Part shown: positions 57,366 to 64,000 of the stretch, piece after piece
How the letters are laid out: the number at the start of each line of letters is the position of its first letter
Numbering within the stretch: position 1 is the stretch's first letter
Assembly: GCF_014651515.1 (NCBI RefSeq)
Contig: NZ_BMXA01000002.1
Span: 496,001-560,000 of the forward strand
Length of the DNA stretch: 64,000 nt
Source: Arenicella chitinivorans
GTDB taxonomy: Bacteria > Pseudomonadota > Gammaproteobacteria > Arenicellales > Arenicellaceae
Direction of reading: 5' to 3'
Translations under genes and position numbers: made by a program
The notes under the pieces: model-generated
Seen by the model: only the letters and a program-made list of their open reading frames with translations
Databases searched by the model: none
What the model was told of the DNA's origin: nothing

Positions 57366-57382
57366 TTGGCATGATCCCTGCT
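57366..57382 (+). promoter_or_regulatory. Sigma-54 promoter of the small lipoprotein gene
   Basis: TTGGCATGATCCCTGCT with exact GG-N10-GC spacing, 108 bp before the ATG at 57491. It shares the ..CCCTGCT -12 half with the divergent DUF1328 promoter. Confidence 0.7.
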
Positions 57383-57490
57383 AGGTCTAAAGTGAGCGGC
57401 ATGAGTCGCACACCCTGGCATCATTGAATCGAACTTCTCTATTTGATAAATGCCATGGGAATCAACATCAATTAACTTGGGAGACCCTCT

Positions 57491-57676
57491 ATGAAAACCT
57501 TAAATTTGAAACTATTACTTTTGTTATCTCTGGTTGCTGGTATGGCGACTTTGACCGGTTGTGAAGAAAAAGGACCAATGGAGAAAGCCGGTGAATCAAT
57601 CGACGAAGCAGTTGACGATGCCGGTGATGCAGTCGAAGACGCGGCGGATGACGTGGAAGACGCTACCAACAACTAA
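57491..57676 (+). CDS. Small acidic lipoprotein
   Basis: 61 residues with a lipoprotein signal (hydrophobic stretch about 8-20, lipobox LTGC with the cysteine at about 24). The mature part is very acidic, built of heptad-like repeats of D-A-x-D/E (DEAVDDAGDAVEDAADDVED), probably one amphipathic helix. The gene has GGGAGA before the ATG, a sigma-54 promoter upstream and a strong terminator downstream. Similar tiny acidic lipoproteins are common in gammaproteobacteria; the function is unknown. Envelope stress or surface shielding would be speculation. Confidence 0.85.
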   Translation: MKTLNLKLLLLLSLVAGMATLTGCEEKGPMEKAGESIDEAVDDAGDAVEDAADDVEDATNN

Positions 57677-57701
57677 GCAATTCTCCATCATTAGAAAAGA
57701 G

Positions 57702-57731
57702 AGCCAGGGCAAAGTCCCTGGCTTTTTTTTT
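57702..57731 (+). terminator. Rho-independent terminator after the lipoprotein gene
   Basis: AGCCAGGG (57702-57709) pairs with CCCTGGCT (57716-57723) around a 6-nt loop, then eight further T. Confidence 0.92.
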
Positions 57732-57860
57732 GCCTGTTAATGTGACGATTTAGGATTTAGAGAGCGTATTACTTTGCTGATTGGCAGGCTTTATCTAGAA
57801 CGCGCTCAATCTAGGGATACTTATGGACTACCCGTTGACAACAACTGCGTAGTCTTATCC

Positions 57861-58664
57861 ATGATTCTGGATTTAGAGATTAGTCATTTAAAGACCTTAG
57901 ATGCGTTGTATCGATTTGATACTGTGTCGGCTGCGGCAGAATCCCTTGCCATTTCACAACAAGCAGTCAGCCTACTGCTCAAGAGAATTCAGCAAATTCT
58001 AGATGATCGCCTGTTTGTCGCCAGTGGCCAAGGCGTGGTGCCGACGTCGTATGCCAAACACATTGAACCATATGTTCAGCAAGTGCTGGCGGCCATGCAC
58101 AACATTCCGTTGCCGACCGCATTTTCACCGATATCAGTCAATCAGGTGCTGTCGATTGCTGCGACGGATTGCACCCAACATACGGTGGTATCGTCGTTAA
58201 TCACGCAAGTCGCCGAGCTGGCGCCAAAAGTTAGAGTGGTGGTATCCAGCATAGAAAGTGCGGAGCTGACTCGTAAAATGCACCAATGCGTGACGTTGGT
58301 TCGCCCACTGCATAGAGCTTCGCCAGTATCATTGCAAGAGATAACAAAGTACCCGTTTGTGGTGACCTCCCCCAGTGTTGGGAGCTTCAAGGGGGCCGCA
58401 GATGACTGGTTCGATCGGGTTGGTTTTCCCCATCAGGTTCAGGTGTCATCCCCATGCTTTCAAGCGACGCAGCGTACCGTTCAGCAGACCCGGCTAGTTG
58501 CCTTGCTGCCAACCCGCCTGCCGCTAATCGACGGGCTTTCGGTCGTACCGTTGGCGGTTTCGCCGCCCGGTTTTGCGGTGAGTGTCGTATATCATCCGAG
58601 CACTAAGGGCGACCCTTTTTTGGCATGGGTCCTATCTCAAATACGAGAGAAATCGAATGCGTGA
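57861..58664 (+). CDS. LysR-family regulator with a shortened effector domain
   Basis: 267 residues. The N-terminal winged helix is intact (LKTLDALYRFDTVSAAAESLAISQQAVSLLLKRIQQILDDRLFV). The first effector-domain strand is normal up to SSIESAELTRKM, but the usual stretch of some 30 residues with the DLAIG-type motif is absent: the sequence jumps to VTLVRPLHRASPVSLQEI, the part after that motif. The protein is thus in frame but lacks much of one effector subdomain. It could be a constitutive or dead regulator. The start at 57861 is set by the HTH position; a longer frame from 57774 has no family support. Confidence 0.75.
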   Translation: MILDLEISHLKTLDALYRFDTVSAAAESLAISQQAVSLLLKRIQQILDDRLFVASGQGVVPTSYAKHIEPYVQQVLAAMHNIPLPTAFSPISVNQVLSIAATDCTQHTVVSSLITQVAELAPKVRVVVSSIESAELTRKMHQCVTLVRPLHRASPVSLQEITKYPFVVTSPSVGSFKGAADDWFDRVGFPHQVQVSSPCFQATQRTVQQTRLVALLPTRLPLIDGLSVVPLAVSPPGFAVSVVYHPSTKGDPFLAWVLSQIREKSNA

Positions 58665-58890
58665 CTGAACACCGGTTAGTCATGGCTGCAAGCCCTGCTT
58701 GTGTGTCGAAGTCCGTGTGAACCCTAGGTTGTTGCCGCATTAATTTTGACCAAGTGGAGAACATGATGGCAATTTAAAGAAGCAACCCTGAGGGGCTTTA
58801 TGGCAGTTCGATCAACGGGCCTTCACAGCCCATCGTTGAGCGTTTGCCGCGGCTGGTGTTCGTGTCAGGTCAAGTAGATGGAAGGAAAGA

Positions 58891-59103
58891 GTGAGTCAAA
58901 TGGAAGCTGCTTTGGCGATTCTAAATCTTGCGTTGGCCGCAGCTGGGGCGTCGATTTCGGATATTCTGCAACCGCGTGTCGATGTGGGCGAAGAACTCGC
59001 TGAGCACCGACCTGAGGCTAGTTTTGCTCAAGTATTTGGGCGACTCGACACCCGGCGACTACGGGTGTTGGTGTTGTATCTTTGGCAGCTCGGGAATCAC
59101 TGA
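58891..59103 (+). CDS. Doubtful small ORF
   Basis: 70 codons from GTG, with a GGAAGGAAAG purine run just upstream that could serve as ribosome site. The first part is Ala/Leu-rich (EAALAILNLALAAAGASI) and would be one hydrophobic helix; the rest is charged. No family recognised. It may be a real small protein or chance. Confidence 0.25.
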   Translation: MSQMEAALAILNLALAAAGASISDILQPRVDVGEELAEHRPEASFAQVFGRLDTRRLRVLVLYLWQLGNH

Positions 59104-59175
59104 TTTACGTGGAGGCGATGGCGCACTGTGACCCGGTTCAGGTTTCTGATGTACAGACGAATGGCGCAGATAATG

Positions 59176-59204
59176 AAAAAGCGGTGGACTGTCCACCGCT
59201 TTTC
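59176..59204 (-). terminator. Terminator after the outer-membrane barrel gene
   Basis: AAAAGCGGTGGA pairs with TCCACCGCTTTT around a 3-nt loop. A and T runs on both sides allow use in both directions; it lies 34 bp after the reverse-strand barrel gene. Confidence 0.8.
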
Positions 59205-59237
59205 TCGGACCCGCCTAGTTGGCTGATCGATCGTCTT

Positions 59238-59852
59238 TTAGTTCGAACCAAATTCAAACTTCACACCTGCGCTAACAATGTCGAGGTCGGTGTCGTTGTT
59301 ATCGGTGTCCAGTTTTGAGTATTCAGCGAAGATATCGATCGCACCGAGGTCGAAAGCGATACCGATAGCGCCAAAAGGCTTCGTGTCGTCTTCAGGGTCG
59401 AAGTTCACGGGTGCGCCCGCCACCACAATAGAACGGTCTTGCTCAATCTTGGCCGCACCGATACGGGCGTACACGTCAAGATAGTCCACCGGCGTCAAAT
59501 TAAGTACCAGTGACAGTGTGGTCGCTTCTGCTTCTAGCCGCGTACCATCCAGCAAGCCAACATTCGACTCTGCATAGGTACCTAGATCCATATAACCAAG
59601 GTCAACACCCAGTGTGTTGTTGAACATATAACCAGCGCGGTAACCTACGGTTTTTTCATCATCGCTGAAACGAATTCGGTCGCCGGCGTTATAATCGATG
59701 CCGACATCGTTGTAGGTGGCACCAAGGTAGAAACCGGTGTCGTCATCCGCAGCCGCAATGCTTGGTGCTGTGATGGCCGCGCCAGCCAGTGCTAATGACA
59801 AGGCAAGTTTCGTCAATGGGTTGTTTGATTTTGTTTTGGTCATGTTCTTCAT
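59238..59852 (-). CDS. Outer-membrane beta-barrel protein (OmpW/OmpA-like porin family)
   Basis: 204 residues with a signal peptide (about 1-35, ending IAAA). The mature part is an eight-strand barrel by pattern: GFYLGATYNDVGIDYN, VGYRAGYMFNNTLGVDLGYMDLG, TTLSLVLNLTPVDYLDVYARIGAAKI, GIAFDLGAIDIFAEYSKLD, with the terminal strand SAGVKFEFGSN. The C-terminus ends in N rather than F. The acidic loops (DNNDTDLD) are notable. Function is unproved. A sigma-54 promoter lies 90-106 bp upstream and a terminator follows. Confidence 0.85.
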   Translation of the reverse strand: MKNMTKTKSNNPLTKLALSLALAGAAITAPSIAAADDDTGFYLGATYNDVGIDYNAGDRIRFSDDEKTVGYRAGYMFNNTLGVDLGYMDLGTYAESNVGLLDGTRLEAEATTLSLVLNLTPVDYLDVYARIGAAKIEQDRSIVVAGAPVNFDPEDDTKPFGAIGIAFDLGAIDIFAEYSKLDTDNNDTDLDIVSAGVKFEFGSN

Positions 59853-59941
59853 AATAATCTCACTGTTTGTTTAATCCGTTCACTCAGTTGTTGAGTGGTT
59901 TAAATTTTGGTCACCCGGTGGTGACCGCTCAGTAACGGTTC

Positions 59942-59958
59942 AGCAAACCCCGTGCCAA
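59942..59958 (-). promoter_or_regulatory. Sigma-54 promoter of the outer-membrane barrel gene
   Basis: Minus strand TTGGCACGGGGTTTGCT, a full match to the sigma-54 consensus (TTGGCACG-N4-TTGCT) with exact spacing. It is the best of the five in the window. The expected leader is about 80 nt. Confidence 0.88.
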
Positions 59959-60136
59959 CTTAAGGAATTTGGTGAAAATATCGTAAGTTCCTGTTAATTA
60001 AGGAATAAATATTACTTGGGAAGAGGTATGGACGATGTTGAGGCAGGATGATGCTGGGTATAAACCCCAATCCGGTGGTTTGGTAGCGGGGGAATTCCAC
60101 CACCGTTGTCGGCTTGACGCATACTCCGGGGTTGGA

Positions 60137-61021
60137 TTAGTTGGCGGGTTGCCCGTTAATCCAGGTTGCGTGGTCAGATGGTGTAATTGGGTGTCCGTGT
60201 GACACCGCATATGCCTGTGCTAAATTGGCGCCAAAAAACAGAATCAAGCAGGTGTAATTAACCCAAAGCATGATCAGGATCACGCTGCTGGCGGCACCAA
60301 AACCACTCCCAGGGTTGCTATACGCAAAGTACAGACTCAGGATTGTTTTTCCGATCGTAAACAGCACTCCCGCAGAGAGTGCCCCGACCCAAACTGATCG
60401 CCAACCAATCTCTACGTCGGGCAGAACTTTAAACATGATAGCGAATAATAGGCTGATTACGCTTAGAGAAAGAAACACATTCAACACTCTGACAATCACC
60501 AATCCATGCTCGCCAAAGAATGCCGCAAACCAAAGTCCAAATGCTGACAGTGCGGTTGAAATTATGAGTGATACCAGAAGCAGAAAGCCGATCACAACGA
60601 TGATGCCAAGTGAGGTGGCGCGGTCGGCAAGGAATTTGATCGCACCATGTTTCGGTGTCGATCGAACGCCCCAAATTGAATTTAATGAGGTCTGTAATTG
60701 AAGAAATAAGGTGGTAGCACCAAACACGAGAGTGCCCACACCAAGTGCACGCATCCAGTAGTTTTCCTGATCCAAGCGGGCATTGACAATCAGTGTTTCA
60801 ATCGCTTGTGCGCCATTATCTCCCAATAGGTCGCCTAGGTTGCGACTGAGTTGGCCCTGAATTGCGTCCTGTCCGAACAAGGTGCCAGCGGTCCAGATGA
60901 TAATGATTAACAACCCAGGCAGGGAAAATATCGCGTAGTAGGCAATGGTCGCCGCATGGCGCCAAGGGTCATCTCGGTACCATTGCTTCGACGCCTGCAG
61001 AAGGAGTTTTAGGAACGCCAT
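60137..61021 (-). CDS. YihY/virulence factor BrkB family membrane protein
   Basis: 294 residues with six helices and the YihY_N pattern: DDPWRHAATIAYYAIFSLPGLLIII, ALGVGTLVFGATTLFLQLQTSLNSIWGV, the charged loop DVEIGWRSVWVGALSAGVLFTIGK and LIMLWVNYTCLILFFGANL. The function is uncertain (formerly called RNase BN). It starts 20 bp after the AI-2E family gene and is the last gene of a three-gene unit. Confidence 0.92.
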   Translation of the reverse strand: MAFLKLLLQASKQWYRDDPWRHAATIAYYAIFSLPGLLIIIIWTAGTLFGQDAIQGQLSRNLGDLLGDNGAQAIETLIVNARLDQENYWMRALGVGTLVFGATTLFLQLQTSLNSIWGVRSTPKHGAIKFLADRATSLGIIVVIGFLLLVSLIISTALSAFGLWFAAFFGEHGLVIVRVLNVFLSLSVISLLFAIMFKVLPDVEIGWRSVWVGALSAGVLFTIGKTILSLYFAYSNPGSGFGAASSVILIMLWVNYTCLILFFGANLAQAYAVSHGHPITPSDHATWINGQPAN

Positions 61022-61041
61022 TGTGGTGAGTGGTGTGGTGG

Positions 61042-62151
61042 TTAGTCGTTCGTGTCACGAATAAATTCAGAGACTGGATTCAGGCTATCCACATGCTGAC
61101 AAACCACATTAATCGCTGCAATGATCGGGATTGCCATCAGCGCCCCAGCGATGCCCCAGATCCAACCCCAAAATACAATACTCATAAATACGATCACTGG
61201 GCTGAGCGCGAGTCGCTTGCCAATGAGCTGATGGCTAATAAACTCGCCTTCGAGGATATTGATCAGTAACACCGTCAGTGGCACAAGTAAGGCTTCCGGC
61301 AATGTATCAAAACTGATGATAGCGGCCACGGTCATAATTGATAGGCTGATTGCGGGGCCAACATACGGTGCAAAGTTCAACAATGCAGCCAGCGTGCCCC
61401 ATAAAATAGGGTTGGGCATGCCAAGCATCGCCAATGCGAATGCCACCACTGCACCGAGGCCAATGTTGATCAAGGTGCGAGTAATCAGGTAGCGTGAAGT
61501 GTCACGTTGAATTTCACGAATGATTTCAACTGCACGGCGTTTATCTTTGAACTTAGGAATGATAGACACCAGCTTATTTAAAAAAGTGTCACCAGCTGCC
61601 AGTAGAAAGTAGAGCAACACCACAACGATGCCGATGCTGGCCAAGGCGCTCGAAGTGTTTGTTAGCATTCGCTCTAGCCGGCTGGCGTCAGGCTGAACTT
61701 TGACGTTCAGTGGTGGCTCCTGAGCCAATTTGTCTTCGATCAGCGTGTCGACGCCCGCGGCGACTTTCTGCGCGCCTTCGATTGAACCCAGCATTGGGCG
61801 TATTTTTTGTTTTACCTGTTCGGTTAGTTGCGGGCCTCGTTGAATCCATTCTTCGGCAGGTTCGAAAAGAGCGTAAATGCTCAGTAGCGAAATGCCCAGG
61901 AAACTGATCACGACAACGGCTGCGCTCAGCGGCGCAGGGATGCGCAACTTGCTGAGTCTTCTGATCAGCGGTGACAACAGCAGGTTAAGCGAGTAGGCGA
62001 TGGTGATGGGAATCAGGATGTCCGCCGCCGCGTGCAATGCAAACACGGCGAGTATGACGAAGATGCCGGTAATTGACACCGACCTTACCACCAGCGCTGA
62101 GTCTACATGCGCTGGTGGTGATCCCTGTTTGCGTAAGTCGAGTTCCGTCAT
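61042..62151 (-). CDS. AI-2E family transporter (UPF0118/PerM-like)
   Basis: 369 residues with about eight helices. Typical segments: LLSPLIRRLSKLRIPAPLSAAVVVI near the N-terminus, and in the C-terminal half WGTLAALLNFAPYVGPAISL and EGEFISHQLIGKRLALSPVIVFMSIVFWGWIWGIAGALMAIPI. Members export small molecules or ions such as Na+/H+ or AI-2. It lies between the PLDc_N-like gene (36 bp gap) and yihY (20 bp gap). Confidence 0.92.
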   Translation of the reverse strand: MTELDLRKQGSPPAHVDSALVVRSVSITGIFVILAVFALHAAADILIPITIAYSLNLLLSPLIRRLSKLRIPAPLSAAVVVISFLGISLLSIYALFEPAEEWIQRGPQLTEQVKQKIRPMLGSIEGAQKVAAGVDTLIEDKLAQEPPLNVKVQPDASRLERMLTNTSSALASIGIVVVLLYFLLAAGDTFLNKLVSIIPKFKDKRRAVEIIREIQRDTSRYLITRTLINIGLGAVVAFALAMLGMPNPILWGTLAALLNFAPYVGPAISLSIMTVAAIISFDTLPEALLVPLTVLLINILEGEFISHQLIGKRLALSPVIVFMSIVFWGWIWGIAGALMAIPIIAAINVVCQHVDSLNPVSEFIRDTND

Positions 62152-62187
62152 GAATGTGTATCCTGAGTGAGGTTGTGAGGGCGGCGC

Positions 62188-62361
62188 TTAGGCCGACTTG
62201 GGCCCAGCAAAGTACCAGATAATCAATCCGATCAATGGCAGCACCAGCACTAACACCAGCCACAGTAGTTTCTCAACTAATCCGACTTTGGCTCCAAAGA
62301 TATTGATAATTGCCCAAAGCGCTAATGCAAGGTGAATGATGGCAAGTATTGTTTCGATCAT
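62188..62361 (-). CDS. PLDc_N-domain small membrane protein
   Basis: 57 residues, two helices separated by a short loop: ILAIIHLALALWAIINIF and LLWLVLVLVLPLIGLIIWYFAGPKSA, the latter being the PLDc_N motif (PLIGxxxWYxxGP) found at the start of cardiolipin synthases and as a free protein. No catalytic HKD domain is attached. The start at 62361 is backed by AGGAGA 8-9 nt upstream. It is the first gene of the unit with AI-2E and yihY, behind a sigma-54 promoter. Confidence 0.85.
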   Translation of the reverse strand: MIETILAIIHLALALWAIINIFGAKVGLVEKLLWLVLVLVLPLIGLIIWYFAGPKSA

Positions 62362-62403
62362 GATTCGTTTCTCCTGTTGAGATAGTCTAAGTATCATGAA
62401 CCA

Positions 62404-62420
62404 AGCATAGAGCGTGCCAG
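62404..62420 (-). promoter_or_regulatory. Sigma-54 promoter of the PLDc_N/AI-2E/YihY operon
   Basis: Minus strand CTGGCACGCTCTATGCT with exact GG-N10-GC spacing. The -24 half is perfect; the -12 half has ATGC instead of TTGC. It lies 43-59 bp before the ATG. Confidence 0.75.
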
Positions 62421-62580
62421 TGCGTGTTTGTGAGCTTTATTTAGATCTTAAGTCTTTGTTTATATTGTGAAGTGTGGCTTTCTAAAACGGGCCGTGCTCG
62501 GCTCGCATTCTGATCTCGCTGTGGCGGTTGGTGGATTAGGCACGCAGTGGTTGGGGATTACACACACTGCCGCAGGTGAG

Positions 62581-63429
62581 CTAACTGCGGCGCCCAGCGG
62601 TGCAACGAGGCAGCTCATTGAGATCCGAATGCAGGTGAATTTCGCGGAAGTGATTAAGCGTGAATAAATCTCTGACCGCTTCGGCCTGATCAAAACCATG
62701 TTCGACGACTAACCAGCCATTCGGGTGCAGGTAGTCGGGTGCCGATTGAATAATTGATTCTAAGTCGGCCAGACCATTATTGGCTGCCGACAGCGCGCTG
62801 TCGGGCTCAAAGCGTAAGTCGCCCTGACTCAAATGGGGGTCACCGGGAGCAACGTATGGCGGATTTGAGGCGATCAAGTCAAAGCGGCCCTCGATCTGCT
62901 CAAACCAGTCGCTTTGCAAGAATGTCGCGTTCGTGATGGCGTTACGCTCGGCGTTGTGATTCGCCACGGCCAGAGCGTCGGCCTGTGAGTCGACCGCAAA
63001 CACACTAGCGAGCGGGCGCTCCTTAGCCAATGCCAGGGCGATCGCACCACTGCCGGTCCCGAGGTCGAGTAGCCGAAGTGGCTGATCTGTTGGCAATTTG
63101 TTGAGTGCGCATTCGACCAAGGCCTCGGTGTCTGGGCGCGGTATCAATACGTGTCGGTTAACGGTGAGCGTAAGTGTCCAGAAGTCGCGCTCCCCAATCA
63201 GATACGCGATAGGGGTTCCTTGCTCACGTTGTGCGAGCAAGGCTAGAAACGCTGCGACATGGTTGGTGCTGGCGAACGAATCACTCCATGCAATCAACCA
63301 GGCCATGGATTGGCCGGTAACGTGTTGTAACAGGTATTCAGCGTCGATCCGTGGCGTGTCGCTGCTGTCAAATAGCCGTTGGTAGCCGAGCTCAATCAGC
63401 TGTTTGTAACTGACAGGCTGAGTAGACAT
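62581..63429 (-). CDS. prmC: Release factor glutamine methyltransferase
   Basis: SAM-dependent enzyme that N5-methylates the GGQ glutamine of release factors RF1 and RF2. N-terminal helical domain (about 1-85), then LLDLGTGSGAIALALA (SAM binding, about 120-135) and the catalytic NPPY at 189-192, followed by VAPGDPHLSQGDLRFEP. Length is 282. Its start overlaps the prfA stop by 1 nt (TGATG), the standard prfA-prmC arrangement in which the enzyme is made with its substrate. Confidence 0.96.
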   Translation of the reverse strand: MSTQPVSYKQLIELGYQRLFDSSDTPRIDAEYLLQHVTGQSMAWLIAWSDSFASTNHVAAFLALLAQREQGTPIAYLIGERDFWTLTLTVNRHVLIPRPDTEALVECALNKLPTDQPLRLLDLGTGSGAIALALAKERPLASVFAVDSQADALAVANHNAERNAITNATFLQSDWFEQIEGRFDLIASNPPYVAPGDPHLSQGDLRFEPDSALSAANNGLADLESIIQSAPDYLHPNGWLVVEHGFDQAEAVRDLFTLNHFREIHLHSDLNELPRCTAGRRS

Positions 63430-64000
63430 CAGGCATCGTCGCCCAGCTCTGCTAACAAGTTTGCCTGGTGCTCGGTCGTGAGCGGGTCGACGATCTGACC
63501 GAGGTCACCTGCCAAAATTGCGTCCAGTTTGTACAACGTGAGGTTGATTCGATGGTCCGTGACACGCCCTTGCGGGTAGTTATAAGTGCGAATACGTTCA
63601 GAGCGATCACCACTGCCAACCAGACTTTTTCGAGTCTGTGCTTGCTCTGCCTCCAGTGCCTGACGCTCTGCATCCAAAATCTTAGCTTTGAGCATCGACA
63701 TTGCGCGCGCTTTATTCTTGTGTTGTGAACGTTCGTCCTGACATTCCACCACAGTGCCAGTAGGCAAGTGTGTAAGTCGAACTGCAGAGTCCGTTTTATT
63801 CACGTGCTGCCCGCCGGAGCCAGACGCACGATACGTGTCGATCCGCAGATCGCTTGGGTTGATCTCCATGTCATCGTCCACATTATCTGCTTCTGGCAAG
63901 ATAGCCACAGTGCAGGCGGAGGTGTGAACCCGCCCCTGAGTCTCAGTCTCGGGCACACGTTGAACTCGGTGTGCCCCTGATTCAAACTTCAGTTTGGAAT
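63429..64000 (-). CDS. prfA: Peptide chain release factor 1, C-terminal part (runs off the right edge)
   Basis: The frame is open from the window edge ([19 protein letters not shown]) to the TGA at 63431-63429, giving about 190 residues of the C-terminal half. The catalytic GGQ lies in [24 protein letters not shown], and the C-terminal [23 protein letters not shown] is typical of RF1. The N-terminal part, with the PxT codon-recognition motif, would lie beyond the window. It is coupled to prmC. Confidence 0.96.
   Translation of the reverse strand, partial: SKLKFESGAHRVQRVPETETQGRVHTSACTVAILPEADNVDDDMEINPSDLRIDTYRASGSGGQHVNKTDSAVRLTHLPTGTVVECQDERSQHKNKARAMSMLKAKILDAERQALEAEQAQTRKSLVGSGDRSERIRTYNYPQGRVTDHRINLTLYKLDAILAGDLGQIVDPLTTEHQANLLAELGDDA

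Larger units (their letters stand above)
58665..59237. other. 573-bp region between the LysR gene and the outer-membrane barrel gene
   Basis: No recognised gene. A 70-codon frame at 58891-59103 is listed separately as doubtful. A terminator hairpin lies at 59176-59204. The rest shows no repeats or regulator sites that I can name. Confidence 0.45.

Noticed and set aside
57220-57411. 63-codon reverse frame between the divergent sigma-54 promoters
   Set aside because: No ribosome site, no recognisable content, and it covers the promoter at 57366.
57411-57430. CTGGCATCATTGAATCG upstream of the lipoprotein as a sigma-54 site
   Set aside because: No GC at the required spacing; the site at 57366 fits exactly.
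57211-60068. TTGGGGT...ACCC-like sequences near 57211 and near 60053 as a shared activator site
   Set aside because: The spacing and inner bases differ and no equivalent was found at the other promoters, so it is not supported.

Overview
This is a gene-dense stretch of chromosome from a free-living, aerobic Gram-negative bacterium, most likely a marine-type gammaproteobacterium. That rests on family content and gene order: comF/bioBFHCD, a caa3-type cox cluster with a SURF1-ctaB block, purB next to a pseudouridine synthase, prfA-prmC, OMPLA phospholipase and SoxR. An Arenicella-like lineage is a guess. I see no rRNA, tRNA, CRISPR array, prophage or transposase.

Layout. 0-5 kb: start of comF facing the complete biotin operon bioBFHCD, with a BirA operator and promoter between them and a terminator after bioD. 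5-12.5 kb: cytochrome c oxidase, coxB (fused to cytochrome c), coxA, a 42-codon small gene, ctaG and coxC, then SURF1, an Sco-like protein and ctaB; heme A synthase is absent from the locus. 12.5-15.5 kb: kinase-like gene, purB, rRNA/tRNA pseudouridine synthase. 15.6-20.2 kb: secreted subtilase and 5-oxoprolinase operon pxpABC. 20.2-25.4 kb: AT-richer accessory island with an 18-bp tandem repeat, two tandem 531-residue DUF4034-like/TPR envelope proteins and a secreted unknown protein. 25.4-36 kb: membrane proteins, a BASS symporter with a D-aminoacylase-like amidohydrolase, HD and hemolysin-III genes, START, GST, gamma-glutamyltranspeptidase and PepSY genes. 36-45.7 kb: soxR and a VOC gene with a SoxR box, a trypsin-like protease/FHA pair, gmd, a beta-propeller protein, a MATE pump and an M20 peptidase. 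45.7-51.8 kb: DUF885 lipoprotein, then a TetR gene divergent from an FMO-like/DUF2855 operon with two copies of a 13-bp operator, and a DUF455 gene. 51.9-62.4 kb: envelope and stress-type small proteins, OMPLA, an outer-membrane barrel, AI-2E and YihY membrane proteins. 62.5-64 kb: prmC and the 3' part of prfA.

The most interesting signal is in 51.9-62.4 kb. Five sequences fit the sigma-54 (RpoN) -24/-12 promoter, each with the exact GG-N10-GC spacing. Each points at, and lies roughly 45-125 bp before, a small envelope-protein gene or operon: ElaB/YqjD-YqjE-YqjK-like, DUF1328, a small acidic lipoprotein, an OmpW/OmpA-type barrel, and PLDc_N-AI-2E-YihY. Together they look like a clustered RpoN-dependent envelope-stress regulon. 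The other well-supported regulatory findings are the BirA operator, the SoxR box and the paired TetR operators. Annotations are from reading translations and motifs; no database search was possible.
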